Assembly (NCBI GenBank): GCA_947632705.1
Contig: CANRQE010000001.1
Coordinates: forward strand, 1 to 64,000
DNA: 64,000 nucleotides
Direction of reading: 5' to 3'
Origin: an uncultured Coprococcus sp.
Lineage (GTDB): Bacteria > Bacillota > Clostridia > Lachnospirales > Lachnospiraceae
In this document: piece by piece, positions 32,667 to 41,266 of the stretch
Position numbering within the stretch: the stretch's first letter is position 1
How the letters are laid out: each line of letters begins with the position of its first letter
The notes under the pieces: model-generated
The model's database searches: none
Seen by the model: only the letters and a program-made list of their open reading frames with translations
What the model was told of the DNA's origin: nothing
Translations under genes and position numbers: made by a program

Positions 32667-33947
32667 ATGCAGGACAAACTGCTGCAGACACCGGAAGGGG
32701 TCAGGGACATCTATGATGTAGAATGTAAGAAAAAAAGAAAGATCATGGATAAGCTGCACCATGTTCTGGAATTATACAGCTATCATGACATTGAAACCCC
32801 GACCTTTGAATTTTTTGATATTTTTAACAGGGACAGAGGTTCTGCACCTTCCAATGAAATGTATAAATTTTTTGACAGGGATAACAATACTCTGGTTCTT
32901 CGGCCGGATATTACACCAAGCATTGCAAGATGCGTTGCAAAATATTATGCGGAGGAAGAACTTCCGATCCGTCTGTGCTATATAGGCAATACATATACAA
33001 ATACCAGGAAGCTGCAGGGTAAGCTGAAGGAAGCGACCCAGCTTGGAGCGGAATTAGTTAATGATGATTCCACGGCTGCAGATGCAGAAATCATTGCAAC
33101 GGTCATTGATTGTTTTATAGAACTTGGAATTAGGGAATTTCAGATAGAAATCGGGCAGATTGACTACTTTAAAGGACTGGTAGCTGAGGCCGGCCTGTGT
33201 GAAGAGGATGAGCTGCAGATCAAAGAATATATCAATATCAAGAATTTTTTTGGTCTGGAGGAATATATGAAAAAGTTATCCATTAAGGAGGAAATCAGGC
33301 AGGCGTTTTTGTCCTTTGATTCTTTGTTTGGGACGGAAACAATGCTGGATACTGCAAAGAAGCTGGTTACCAATCAGACATCTTTAGCCGCGGTGGACAG
33401 GCTGAGAAGAGTTTATAAGGCGCTCTGCTGTTATGGATATGAGAAGTATGTCGGCTTTGACCTGAGCATGTTAAACGGCTATAATTACTATACAGGTATT
33501 ATTTTCAGAGGATATACTTATGGAACCGGAGATGCTGTCGTAAAAGGCGGCAGATATAACAATCTGCTAAAGCAGTTTGGAAAGGATGCGCCTTCTATCG
33601 GATTTGCGTTTACGGTTGACGAACTGATCATGGCAATGGCAAGGCAGGATATAGATATCCGGGTAGAAAATGACGGGGCGGTCATCCTCTATGACATTGA
33701 GCATCAGGAAGCGGCCATATCTCTTGGAATGTCCCTGCGGGCAAAGGGAAAACGGATAGAATTAATCCGGAAATCCGTGAAAAAAACACTTGGGGATTAT
33801 CTGGCCTATGCAAAGCGGGAACACTTTGTCGGATTAATCTATTTTGAAAGTGATGAGAGGGTTTTGGTACATGATTTTATCAGCGGGGAATATTCGGCGG
33901 TATCACCCGACCGTCTGGTCATGGATGTAAGCGGAAGAAAGGAATAG
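32667..33947 (+). CDS. hisZ: ATP phosphoribosyltransferase regulatory subunit HisZ
   Basis: HisZ is a paralog of histidyl-tRNA synthetase without aminoacylation activity; it is required by the short form of HisG and makes it sensitive to histidine. The 426-residue protein has class II aminoacyl-tRNA synthetase-like motifs (TPEGVRDIYD, LVLRPDITPSIARCV, MLNGYNYYTGIIFRGY) and lacks the C-terminal anticodon domain form of HisS. AGGAGGAG precedes the start. It is followed by short hisG 6 bases later, as expected for a HisZ-HisG(S) pair. Confidence 0.96.
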   Translation: MQDKLLQTPEGVRDIYDVECKKKRKIMDKLHHVLELYSYHDIETPTFEFFDIFNRDRGSAPSNEMYKFFDRDNNTLVLRPDITPSIARCVAKYYAEEELPIRLCYIGNTYTNTRKLQGKLKEATQLGAELVNDDSTAADAEIIATVIDCFIELGIREFQIEIGQIDYFKGLVAEAGLCEEDELQIKEYINIKNFFGLEEYMKKLSIKEEIRQAFLSFDSLFGTETMLDTAKKLVTNQTSLAAVDRLRRVYKALCCYGYEKYVGFDLSMLNGYNYYTGIIFRGYTYGTGDAVVKGGRYNNLLKQFGKDAPSIGFAFTVDELIMAMARQDIDIRVENDGAVILYDIEHQEAAISLGMSLRAKGKRIELIRKSVKKTLGDYLAYAKREHFVGLIYFESDERVLVHDFISGEYSAVSPDRLVMDVSGRKE

Positions 33948-33953
33948 ATCAAT

Positions 33954-34604
33954 ATGCGTTATTTAACATTTGCACTGGCTAAGGGACGACTTGCGAAACA
34001 GACGCTCGCGCTTTTGGAACAGATTGGGATTACCTGTGAGGAAATGAAGGACCCCGATACCAGAAAACTGATTTTTGTCAACGAAGAACAGAAGCTGAAA
34101 TTTTTTTTATCAAAGGCGACAGACGTACCGACCTATGTGGAGTATGGAGCGGCAGACATCGGCGTGGTCGGCAAGGATACCCTGCTTGAAGAAGGCAGGA
34201 ATCTGTATGAGGTATTGGATCTGGGATTCGGCAAATGCAGAATGTGTGTCTGTGGTCCGGCTTCTGCAAGGGAGCTTTTGAAAAAAAATGAAATTATCCG
34301 TGTAGCGAGCAAATATCCTGTTATTGCAAAGGATTATTTTAATCATCAGAAGAATCAGACCGTAGAGATCATTAAACTGAACGGTTCCGTGGAACTGGCC
34401 CCGATTGTCGGATTGTCAGAGGTAATTGTCGATATTGTGGAAACGGGAGGAACTCTGAAGGAGAATGGATTAGAGGTTCTGGAAGAAATCTGTCCGTTAT
34501 CCGCAAGAATGGTAGTGAATCAGGTAAGTCTGAAGATGGAGAATGCAAGAATCCGGAAACTGCTTGCGGATCTGAATCATTTGATCAATAGCGAAAAAAA
34601 CTGA
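33954..34604 (+). CDS. hisG: ATP phosphoribosyltransferase HisG, short form
   Basis: HisG catalyses the first step of histidine synthesis, joining ATP and PRPP. The 216-residue product is the short form, without the C-terminal histidine-binding domain, and so depends on HisZ. It has [18 protein letters not shown] at the start, [14 protein letters not shown], and the PRPP loop [17 protein letters not shown]. It lies 6 bases after hisZ and 20 bases before hisD. Confidence 0.97.
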   Translation: MRYLTFALAKGRLAKQTLALLEQIGITCEEMKDPDTRKLIFVNEEQKLKFFLSKATDVPTYVEYGAADIGVVGKDTLLEEGRNLYEVLDLGFGKCRMCVCGPASARELLKKNEIIRVASKYPVIAKDYFNHQKNQTVEIIKLNGSVELAPIVGLSEVIVDIVETGGTLKENGLEVLEEICPLSARMVVNQVSLKMENARIRKLLADLNHLINSEKN

Positions 34605-34624
34605 TGGTGAAGGAGATATGACAT

Positions 34625-35914
34625 ATGAGAATCATTCAATTAAATACAGATACCAAAAAAGATATTCTGACAAATCTGTTAAAGAGAAGTCCGGGCAATT
34701 TTGACCGGTATGCAGAGACGGTGGAAGCAATTGTGCAAGATGTAAAGGAACATGGCGATCAGGCTTTGTTTTCATATACAAAGAAGTTTGACGGGGCAGA
34801 CATCACCGCAGAAACGGTAAAAGTAACGGAGGAAGAAATTGCGTATGCCTATACAAAGGTAGATCCGGAACTTCTGCAGGTCATCCGCAAGGCAAAAGAA
34901 AATATTACAAAATACCATGAAAAGCAGAGACAGTACAGCTGGTTTGATTCCGAACCAAACGGAATCCTGCTGGGACAGAAGGTTACCGCTCTTGAGTATG
35001 TAGGAGTTTATGTTCCGGGCGGGAAGGCGGTCTATCCTTCTTCTGTTCTGATGAATATTCTTCCTGCGAAGGTTGCAGGAGTGAAAAATATTATTATGAC
35101 GACACCTTGCAGCAGCGACGGAGAGGTATATGCCACAACGCTTGTTGCGGCAAAGGAAGCCGGTGTAACGGCCATCTATAAGGCCGGCGGGGCGCAGGCT
35201 GTCGCCGCGCTTGCCTATGGAACGGAATCTGTGCCGAAGGTGGATAAGATTGTAGGTCCGGGGAATATCTTTGTTGCGCTTGCAAAACGGGCGGTATATG
35301 GCCATGTAAGTATTGATTCGATTGCAGGTCCGTCAGAGATTCTGGTGCTTGCGGATGAAACTGCGAATCCAAGATATGTAGCGGCGGATTTGTTGTCCCA
35401 GGCAGAGCATGATGAGATGGCCTCTGCAATTTTGATTACTACCTCCCGGGCTCTTGCAGAGCAGGTTTCCAATGAGGTAGATGCATTTATCAGTCGTCTG
35501 TCAAGAAAAGAAATCATACAAAAATCGATTGATAATTATGGATATATTCTGGTGGCGGATACAATGGCAGATGCAATTGACGCGGCAAATTCCGTGGCGT
35601 CCGAACACTTGGAGATCGTAACGGCAAATCCGTTTGATGTGATGACAAGAATCAGGAATGCCGGCGCAATTTTTATCGGGGAATATTCTTCGGAACCTCT
35701 CGGGGATTATTTTGCAGGCCCGAACCATGTGCTGCCGACGAACGGAACTGCCAGATTCTTTTCACCGCTTTCCGTGGATGATTTTATCAAAAAATCAAGT
35801 ATTATTTACTATTCGAGAGAGGCGCTGGAACCGGTTCACAAGGAAATTGAAAGCTTTGCAAAGGCAGAGCAGCTTACGGCCCATGCAAATTCGATTGCAG
35901 TAAGGTTTGAATAA
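34625..35914 (+). CDS. hisD: Histidinol dehydrogenase HisD
   Basis: HisD oxidizes histidinol to histidine with two NAD+ in the last steps of the pathway. The 429-residue protein shows VPGGKAVYPSSVLM, VGPGNIFVALAKRAVYG, AGPSEILVLAD, the Zn and catalytic segments LLSQAEHDEMASA and GPNHVLPTNGTARF, and the SVDDFIKKSS end. Full length. GGAGATATGACAT precedes the ATG. hisB starts 81 bases later. Confidence 0.97.
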   Translation: MRIIQLNTDTKKDILTNLLKRSPGNFDRYAETVEAIVQDVKEHGDQALFSYTKKFDGADITAETVKVTEEEIAYAYTKVDPELLQVIRKAKENITKYHEKQRQYSWFDSEPNGILLGQKVTALEYVGVYVPGGKAVYPSSVLMNILPAKVAGVKNIIMTTPCSSDGEVYATTLVAAKEAGVTAIYKAGGAQAVAALAYGTESVPKVDKIVGPGNIFVALAKRAVYGHVSIDSIAGPSEILVLADETANPRYVAADLLSQAEHDEMASAILITTSRALAEQVSNEVDAFISRLSRKEIIQKSIDNYGYILVADTMADAIDAANSVASEHLEIVTANPFDVMTRIRNAGAIFIGEYSSEPLGDYFAGPNHVLPTNGTARFFSPLSVDDFIKKSSIIYYSREALEPVHKEIESFAKAEQLTAHANSIAVRFE

Positions 35915-35995
35915 TCAGATGATTCGTGTTATGATTATAAGATAAAGAAAAGACAGAGCGTAAACAAAAAGAAAAATTGTAAAGGAGACAGGACT

Positions 35996-36589
35996 ATGGC
36001 AGAAAGAGCAGTAAAATGTACAAGAAAGACCAGTGAAACAGATATTGTACTGGAGTTTAATCTGGATGGCAGGGGAAACGCCAAGGTAGATACGGGAATT
36101 GGTTTTTTTGACCATATGCTGACAAGCTTTGCAAAGCATGGTTTCTTTGATCTGAATCTGACGGTAAAGGGAGATTTATATGTAGACAGCCACCATACGA
36201 TTGAAGATACGGGAATTGTGCTTGGAAAGGCAATTAAGGGTGCTTTGGGAGATAAGAAGTCGATCAAACGCTTTGGCAATTTCTTTCTTCCGATGGATGA
36301 AGCGCTGGTGCTTTGTGCAATTGACCTGTCGGGCAGGCCGTACCTGGTTTACGATCTGAATCTGCAGACGGAGAAAATAGGATATTTTGATACACAGATG
36401 GTAAAGGAATTCTTTTATGCGGTTGCCTATGGCGCAAAGATGTCCCTGAATCTGAAACAGTTTTCAGGTTCCAATGACCATCATATTGTTGAGGCGGCAT
36501 TTAAAGCATTTGCAAAGGCTCTGGATGAAGCATCATCTCTGGAGGAAAGACTAAACGGAAAAGTGTTGTCAACAAAGGGAGCACTGTAA
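35996..36589 (+). CDS. hisB: Imidazoleglycerol-phosphate dehydratase HisB
   Basis: HisB dehydrates imidazoleglycerol phosphate to imidazoleacetol phosphate. The 197-residue product is the monofunctional form, without a histidinol-phosphatase domain. It has the metal-binding motifs GIGFFDHML, DSHHTIEDTGI and GSNDHHIVEAAFKAF at normal spacing. GTAAAGGAGA precedes the start, and the fusion gene follows after 9 bases. Confidence 0.97.
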   Translation: MAERAVKCTRKTSETDIVLEFNLDGRGNAKVDTGIGFFDHMLTSFAKHGFFDLNLTVKGDLYVDSHHTIEDTGIVLGKAIKGALGDKKSIKRFGNFFLPMDEALVLCAIDLSGRPYLVYDLNLQTEKIGYFDTQMVKEFFYAVAYGAKMSLNLKQFSGSNDHHIVEAAFKAFAKALDEASSLEERLNGKVLSTKGAL

Positions 36590-36598
36590 GGAGGTATT

Positions 36599-37861
36599 AT
36601 GAATTACAAAAAGATAATTCCATGCCTTGATCTGGCACGTCCGGTTGAAATGGCAAAATTTTATAATGATTGTGGCGCTGATGAAATTGCATACTTTGAC
36701 AGCAAGGCGACAAAAGAGGGACGGGAAGCCAATATTCCGGTTATCAGGGAGATCTGCCAGAATGTGGATATACCGTTAATTGCCTGCGGCGGAGTCCGGA
36801 GACTTGAGGATATCAAAAAGATGCTGTATGCGGGTGCTTCCAAGGTATGTATGAAGTCTGCTGCCCTGCATAATCCCCAACTGGTAACGGAAGCGGCGGA
36901 CCGGTTCGGGTCGGAGCGTATTATCGTTACCATAGATCTGAGTGAATGCAGAGAGCCGGTTGCATATGCAAAGACCCTGAAAGACCTTGGGGCAGGAGAA
37001 TTGCTGCTGCTTCATAACAATATGGTGCCTGAATACATGGATATTGTAAAGGAAATCAGAAAGACGGTGGCGCTTCCGTTGATTGTTTCCACCTACTCTA
37101 CGAACGGGCAGGCTGTTGCGGAAATGCTGTCAGAAACAAATGCCGAGTCCATTTCCCTGTATAATCTGAAGCAGATGGATATTATGGAGATCAAACAGGC
37201 GTGCAAAGCGGAAAATATTCCTGTCAATACCTTTGAAAGCGCCATTTCCTTTGATGAATTCAAACTGAATTCTGACGGTCTGATTCCCTGCATTGTACAG
37301 CATTATAAGACCAATGAGGTGCTGATGATGGCATATATGAACCGGGAATCCTTTGATGAAACCATCCGAACCGGCAGAATGACTTATTACAGCAGGAGCA
37401 GGCAGACTCTCTGGACAAAGGGGGAAACCTCCGGACATTACCAGTTTTTAAAAGCTTTGACGCTTGACTGTGATCAGGATACCTTGCTGGCAAAGGTGTC
37501 CCAGATCGGAGTTGCCTGTCATACGGGCAGTCCAACCTGCTTTTTTACGGATCTGGTAAGGAAAGAGTATGATGATACCAATCCGATCCGGGTTTTTGAA
37601 GAGGAATATGAGATTATTGTCGATAGAAAGAATCACCCGAAGGAAGGTTCCTATACCAATTATTTATTTGATAAGGGAATAGATAAAATTTTGAAGAAGG
37701 TCGGAGAAGAGGCAACAGAAATTGTGATTGCTGCGAAAAATCCGGATACGGACGAGATTAAATATGAGATTTCCGATTTCCTATATCATCTGATGGTCCT
37801 GATGGTTGAGAGAGGCGTTACCTGGGATGATATTACAAAAGAACTGGCAGACCGGAGATAG
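36599..37861 (+). CDS. hisIE: Fusion of a degenerate HisF-like barrel with HisIE (PRA-CH / PRA-PH)
   Basis: Three segments make up the 420 residues. Residues 1 to about 213 look like HisF (KKIIPCLDL, GADEIAYFDSKAT, IPLIACGGVRRLEDI, SERIIVTIDL) but lack the beta1 loop with the V-K-G catalytic lysine, the D-x-D-G loop after beta6 (here LLLHNNMVPEY) and the SGGAG phosphate loop (here STYSTNG). Residues 215-330 are HisI with metal-site LDCDQDTLL and CHTGSPTCFF. Residues 330-420 are HisE (ILKKVGEEATEIVIAAKN, EISDFLYHLMVLM). HisI and HisE should be active; the barrel should not be a cyclase. It ends 12 bases before alaS. hisA, hisH, hisC and a true hisF are not in this window. Confidence 0.9.
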   Translation: MNYKKIIPCLDLARPVEMAKFYNDCGADEIAYFDSKATKEGREANIPVIREICQNVDIPLIACGGVRRLEDIKKMLYAGASKVCMKSAALHNPQLVTEAADRFGSERIIVTIDLSECREPVAYAKTLKDLGAGELLLLHNNMVPEYMDIVKEIRKTVALPLIVSTYSTNGQAVAEMLSETNAESISLYNLKQMDIMEIKQACKAENIPVNTFESAISFDEFKLNSDGLIPCIVQHYKTNEVLMMAYMNRESFDETIRTGRMTYYSRSRQTLWTKGETSGHYQFLKALTLDCDQDTLLAKVSQIGVACHTGSPTCFFTDLVRKEYDDTNPIRVFEEEYEIIVDRKNHPKEGSYTNYLFDKGIDKILKKVGEEATEIVIAAKNPDTDEIKYEISDFLYHLMVLMVERGVTWDDITKELADRR

Positions 37862-37873
37862 GAGGACAAAAAA

Positions 37874-40537
37874 TTGACGAAGTATGGTGTTAATGAATTA
37901 AGAAAAATGTTTTTAGAGTTTTTTGAAAGTAAAGGACATTTGAGACTGAATAGTTTTCCCTTAATTCCACATAATGACAATAGTCTGTTGCTGATTAATT
38001 CAGGTATGGCACCTTTAAAGCCATATTTTACAGGACAGGAGATTCCCCCGAGGAGACGGGTAACGACCTGTCAGAAATGTATCAGAACCGGCGACATTGA
38101 AAATGTCGGAAAGACAGCGAGACACGGTACTTTCTTTGAGATGCTCGGCAATTTTTCATTCGGAGATTATTTTAAAGAAGAGGCGATTACCTGGTCATGG
38201 GAATTCCTGACCAAGGTGGTAGGTCTGTCGGAGGACAGACTGTATCCTTCCGTATATCAGGAGGATGATGAAGCGTTTGAGATATGGAATCGGAAGATCG
38301 GCATTTCTCCGGAGCGTATTTTCAGATTTGGAAAGGAAGATAATTTCTGGGAGCATGGCGCCGGTCCGTGCGGGCCTTGTTCTGAGATTTATTATGACAG
38401 AGGCGAAAAATACGGCTGCGGCAGACCGGATTGTACGGTAGGCTGTGACTGTGACAGATATATAGAAGTCTGGAACAATGTGTTTACACAGTTTGATAAT
38501 GATGGAAATAATCATTATACGGAGCTGGAACAGAAAAATATTGATACCGGTATGGGATTGGAAAGACTGGCGGTGGTTGTACAGGACGTGGATTCCATTT
38601 TTGATGTGGATACGATTAAGGCACTGCGTGACAAGGTATGTGAGATGGCGCATGTGACCTATCAAACCTCTGAAAAAGCAGATGTTTCTATCCGTCTGAT
38701 CACAGACCATATCCGTTCCGTTACCTTTATGGCATCTGACGGGATTCTTCCGTCCAATGAAGGAAGAGGCTATGTACTCCGAAGGCTGCTCAGACGTGCG
38801 GCAAGACATGGAAGACTGCTTGGTATTGAAGGAAGATTTCTGGCGGAGCTGGCCCAGACGGTGATTGCAGTGTCTAAGGACGCATATCCGGAGCTGGAAG
38901 AGAAAAAAGCGCATATCATTACCTGTATCCATACAGAAGAAGACAATTTCAATAAAACGATCGACCAGGGACTGATGATCCTGAATGGACTGGTGGACGA
39001 GCTGAAACAAAACGGAAGAACGGTTCTGTCAGGCGAGGATGCGTTCCGTTTATATGATACCTATGGGTTTCCGCTTGATCTGACAACAGAGATACTGGAA
39101 GAAACCGGTATGTCCGTTGATACGGAGGGCTTTAAAAAGGCCATGGATGTCCAGAGAGAAACTGCACGCAAATCCAGAAAGGTATCGAATTATATGGGAG
39201 CAGACGCGACAGTGTATGAACAGATTGATACTGCTCTTACCAGCACATTTACAGGATATGAGAAAATAGCCGATACATCGAAGCTGATTGCAATGACTGC
39301 AGACAAAAAGGAAAGGGATACGGTAATTTCAGAGCTTACGGATGTCTTATCCGAGGGACAAAAGGGTTCTGTAATCACAGAAGTCACGCCGTTTTATGCA
39401 ACCATGGGCGGTCAGACCGGAGATACCGGTATCATTGAATCGCAGACCGGCATTTTTGTTGTGGAGGATACAATCAAGGTTGCCGGAGATAAAATTGCAC
39501 ATCTCGGATATCTTCAGTCAGGGGAATTCAAAACCGGTGATCCGGTAACCTTGAAGGTGGATGCCCGGAGACGTGCTTTAATCTGTAAAAACCATTCCGC
39601 AACACATTTGCTGCAGAAGGCTTTGAAGCTGGTGCTCGGTGACCATGTAGAGCAGGCCGGTTCATATGTTTCAGAGGACAGACTTCGTTTTGATTTTACA
39701 CATTTTCAGGCGCTTTCCGCAGAAGAGATTGCAAAAGTGGAAGCAATCGTTAATGAAGAAATTGAGAAGAATCTGACCGTGAATACGCAGGTTATGGCAA
39801 TTGAGGATGCAAAGAAAACAGGTGCCATGGCATTATTCGGCGATAAATATGGCGAGACAGTCAGGGTGGTTTCCATGGATGATTTCTCCATAGAATTTTG
39901 CGGCGGTACCCACGTTTCCAATACCAGTATGATAGGCAGCTTTAAGATTATTTCCGAAATAGGGATTGCTGCCGGGGTCAGAAGAATTGAGGCATTGACC
40001 TCTGTCGGTGCGCTGCATTATTACAACGAGATGGAGGAAGAATTAAAAGCAGCCGCAAAGGCCGCAAAGACGGAGCCTTCGAGACTGGCGGAAAAGATTG
40101 ATACGCTTCTTGCCGAGCTGAAAGCTCTGACAAGTGAAAACCATAAGCTGAAGGATAAGCTTGCTAAAAATGCACTTGGGAATGTTCTGGACAATGCGGA
40201 AGAAGTGCAGGGTGTGAAGATTCTGCCTGTCAGTGTGGCTGATACCGATATGAATGCCCTCAGGAATCTGGGTGATGAGCTTAAGAGTAAGCTTGGCACG
40301 TCGGTTGTAATTCTGGCATCAGAAAAGGATGGCAAGGTCAATCTGATTGCCATGGCAACAGAGGACGCGGTAAAGAAGGGCGCCCATGCCGGAAACATTA
40401 TTAAAGCAATTGCAGGCCTTGTTGGAGGAGGCGGCGGCGGACGCCCGAATATGGCGCAGGCAGGCGGCAAAAATCCGGCGGGTATTGCGGACGCATTGAA
40501 AAAGGCAGTAGAGGAAGCAAAGATACAGATTGTATAG
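37874..40537 (+). CDS. alaS: Alanyl-tRNA synthetase
   Basis: AlaRS charges tRNA-Ala and edits mischarged Ser and Gly. The 887-residue protein has the class II core (INSGMAPLKPYF, KCIRTGDIENVGKT, HGTFFEMLGNFSFGDY), the editing domain with HSATHLLQKAL and FCGGTHVSNTSMIG (the H-x3-H and C-x3-H zinc motifs), a coiled coil, and the C-Ala domain with a Gly-rich GGGGGGRPNMAQAG end. The start codon is TTG at 37874, with GGAGG 9 bases upstream. It closes the his operon and has no T-box leader of its own. Confidence 0.96.
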   Translation: MTKYGVNELRKMFLEFFESKGHLRLNSFPLIPHNDNSLLLINSGMAPLKPYFTGQEIPPRRRVTTCQKCIRTGDIENVGKTARHGTFFEMLGNFSFGDYFKEEAITWSWEFLTKVVGLSEDRLYPSVYQEDDEAFEIWNRKIGISPERIFRFGKEDNFWEHGAGPCGPCSEIYYDRGEKYGCGRPDCTVGCDCDRYIEVWNNVFTQFDNDGNNHYTELEQKNIDTGMGLERLAVVVQDVDSIFDVDTIKALRDKVCEMAHVTYQTSEKADVSIRLITDHIRSVTFMASDGILPSNEGRGYVLRRLLRRAARHGRLLGIEGRFLAELAQTVIAVSKDAYPELEEKKAHIITCIHTEEDNFNKTIDQGLMILNGLVDELKQNGRTVLSGEDAFRLYDTYGFPLDLTTEILEETGMSVDTEGFKKAMDVQRETARKSRKVSNYMGADATVYEQIDTALTSTFTGYEKIADTSKLIAMTADKKERDTVISELTDVLSEGQKGSVITEVTPFYATMGGQTGDTGIIESQTGIFVVEDTIKVAGDKIAHLGYLQSGEFKTGDPVTLKVDARRRALICKNHSATHLLQKALKLVLGDHVEQAGSYVSEDRLRFDFTHFQALSAEEIAKVEAIVNEEIEKNLTVNTQVMAIEDAKKTGAMALFGDKYGETVRVVSMDDFSIEFCGGTHVSNTSMIGSFKIISEIGIAAGVRRIEALTSVGALHYYNEMEEELKAAAKAAKTEPSRLAEKIDTLLAELKALTSENHKLKDKLAKNALGNVLDNAEEVQGVKILPVSVADTDMNALRNLGDELKSKLGTSVVILASEKDGKVNLIAMATEDAVKKGAHAGNIIKAIAGLVGGGGGGRPNMAQAGGKNPAGIADALKKAVEEAKIQIV

Positions 40538-40570
40538 TTAGTAGCGGCATATGAATGCGGTAAATTCTTT

Positions 40571-40593
40571 AATTTGCTATTTTAGCAAATTTT
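40571..40593 (+). terminator. Weak terminator after alaS
   Basis: AATTTGCT (40571-40578) and AGCAAATT (40584-40591) form a perfect AT-rich 8-bp stem followed by TTTTAG. The stem is weak, so termination may be partial. Confidence 0.45.
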
Positions 40594-40595
40594 AG

Positions 40596-40623
40596 TTGAC
40601 GTTTTGGCAATTTATGATATAAT
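40596..40623 (+). promoter_or_regulatory. Sigma-A promoter of rpsU
   Basis: TTGACG (40596-40601) and TATAAT (40618-40623) are 16 bp apart. The leader to rpsU is about 75 bases and contains CAGTTG (40650-40655) and CAACTG (40676-40681), which could pair and put the ribosome site just outside the stem. Confidence 0.75.
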
Positions 40624-40701
40624 ACAGTTTGTGCTAAAAAATACCCAAACAGTTGTTATTTGGATGCACAATATGCAACTGGAGGGAGGTCAGGTGAGAG
40701 A

Positions 40702-40878
40702 ATGTCAAATGTAATCGTAAAAGAAAACGAAACATTGGATAGTGCTCTTCGCAGATTTAAAAGAAATTGTGCGAAAGCAGGTATCCAGCAGGAGATTCGT
40801 AAAAGAGAGCATTACGAAAAGCCTAGCGTAAAGCGTAAAAAGAAATCAGAGGCAGCTAGAAAACGCAAATACAAATAG
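40702..40878 (+). CDS. rpsU: 30S ribosomal protein S21
   Basis: S21 is a small basic protein of the 30S platform used in translation initiation. The 58-residue product reads [18 protein letters not shown] at the start and ends in a Lys/Arg-rich tail ([13 protein letters not shown]). ATG 40702 is the family start, preceded by AGGTGAGAG; an in-frame ATG at 40660 would add 14 residues not found in S21. Own promoter and terminator. Confidence 0.97.
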   Translation: MSNVIVKENETLDSALRRFKRNCAKAGIQQEIRKREHYEKPSVKRKKKSEAARKRKYK

Positions 40879-40913
40879 ATCACGATTTTTGTTGTTCCAT
40901 ATATGATTTTTTT

Positions 40914-40943
40914 GAGTACCGATTTTTTCGGTACTCTTTTTTT
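40914..40943 (+). terminator. Rho-independent terminator after rpsU
   Basis: GAGTACCGA (40914-40922) and TCGGTACTC (40928-40936) form a perfect 9-bp stem with a T-only loop, followed by seven T residues. Confidence 0.92.
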
Positions 40944-40986
40944 CTTTTTTTACATATAATAGCATAAAGTAATTTGGGTATTGTTT

Positions 40987-41259
40987 ATGAAATTACCGTT
41001 TCAAAACAGATGTCTGTATGAAAGCCCGGCTTTAACTCCCGATCTTCAGGGATATTCTACGAAGGTTACCATTCATTATAATACGTTAATGTATGTTGAA
41101 AATTTTAAGTGTATTGTAAATGCATCTGAATGTGAGATTCTGATCAGAGCTAAAAAGAATTTGATCCGTATTACAGGAAAGGGCTTGTGCATTGATTATT
41201 ATTCCAGAAATGAAATAAAAATTTCCGGAAGAATCGAGTGCGTCAATTATATGGAATGA
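40987..41259 (+). CDS. yqfC: YabP/YqfC family sporulation protein
   Basis: YqfC is a small sporulation protein of the sigma-E regulon in Bacillus. The 90-residue product has the beta-rich YabP/YqfC pattern: YNTLMYVENFKCIVNASECEI in pieces, then LIRITGKGLCIDYYSRNEI and ISGRIECVNYME. It begins at ATG 40987; a TTG two codons earlier is in frame. The ribosome site is weak. It lies directly before yqfD, the normal order, which secures the call. Confidence 0.85.
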   Translation: MKLPFQNRCLYESPALTPDLQGYSTKVTIHYNTLMYVENFKCIVNASECEILIRAKKNLIRITGKGLCIDYYSRNEIKISGRIECVNYME

Positions 41260-41266
41260 GGGAGTT

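Noticed and set aside
38195..39010. Minus-strand 271-codon open frame opposite alaS
   Set aside because: It lies antisense to the conserved AlaRS catalytic region and has no initiation signal.
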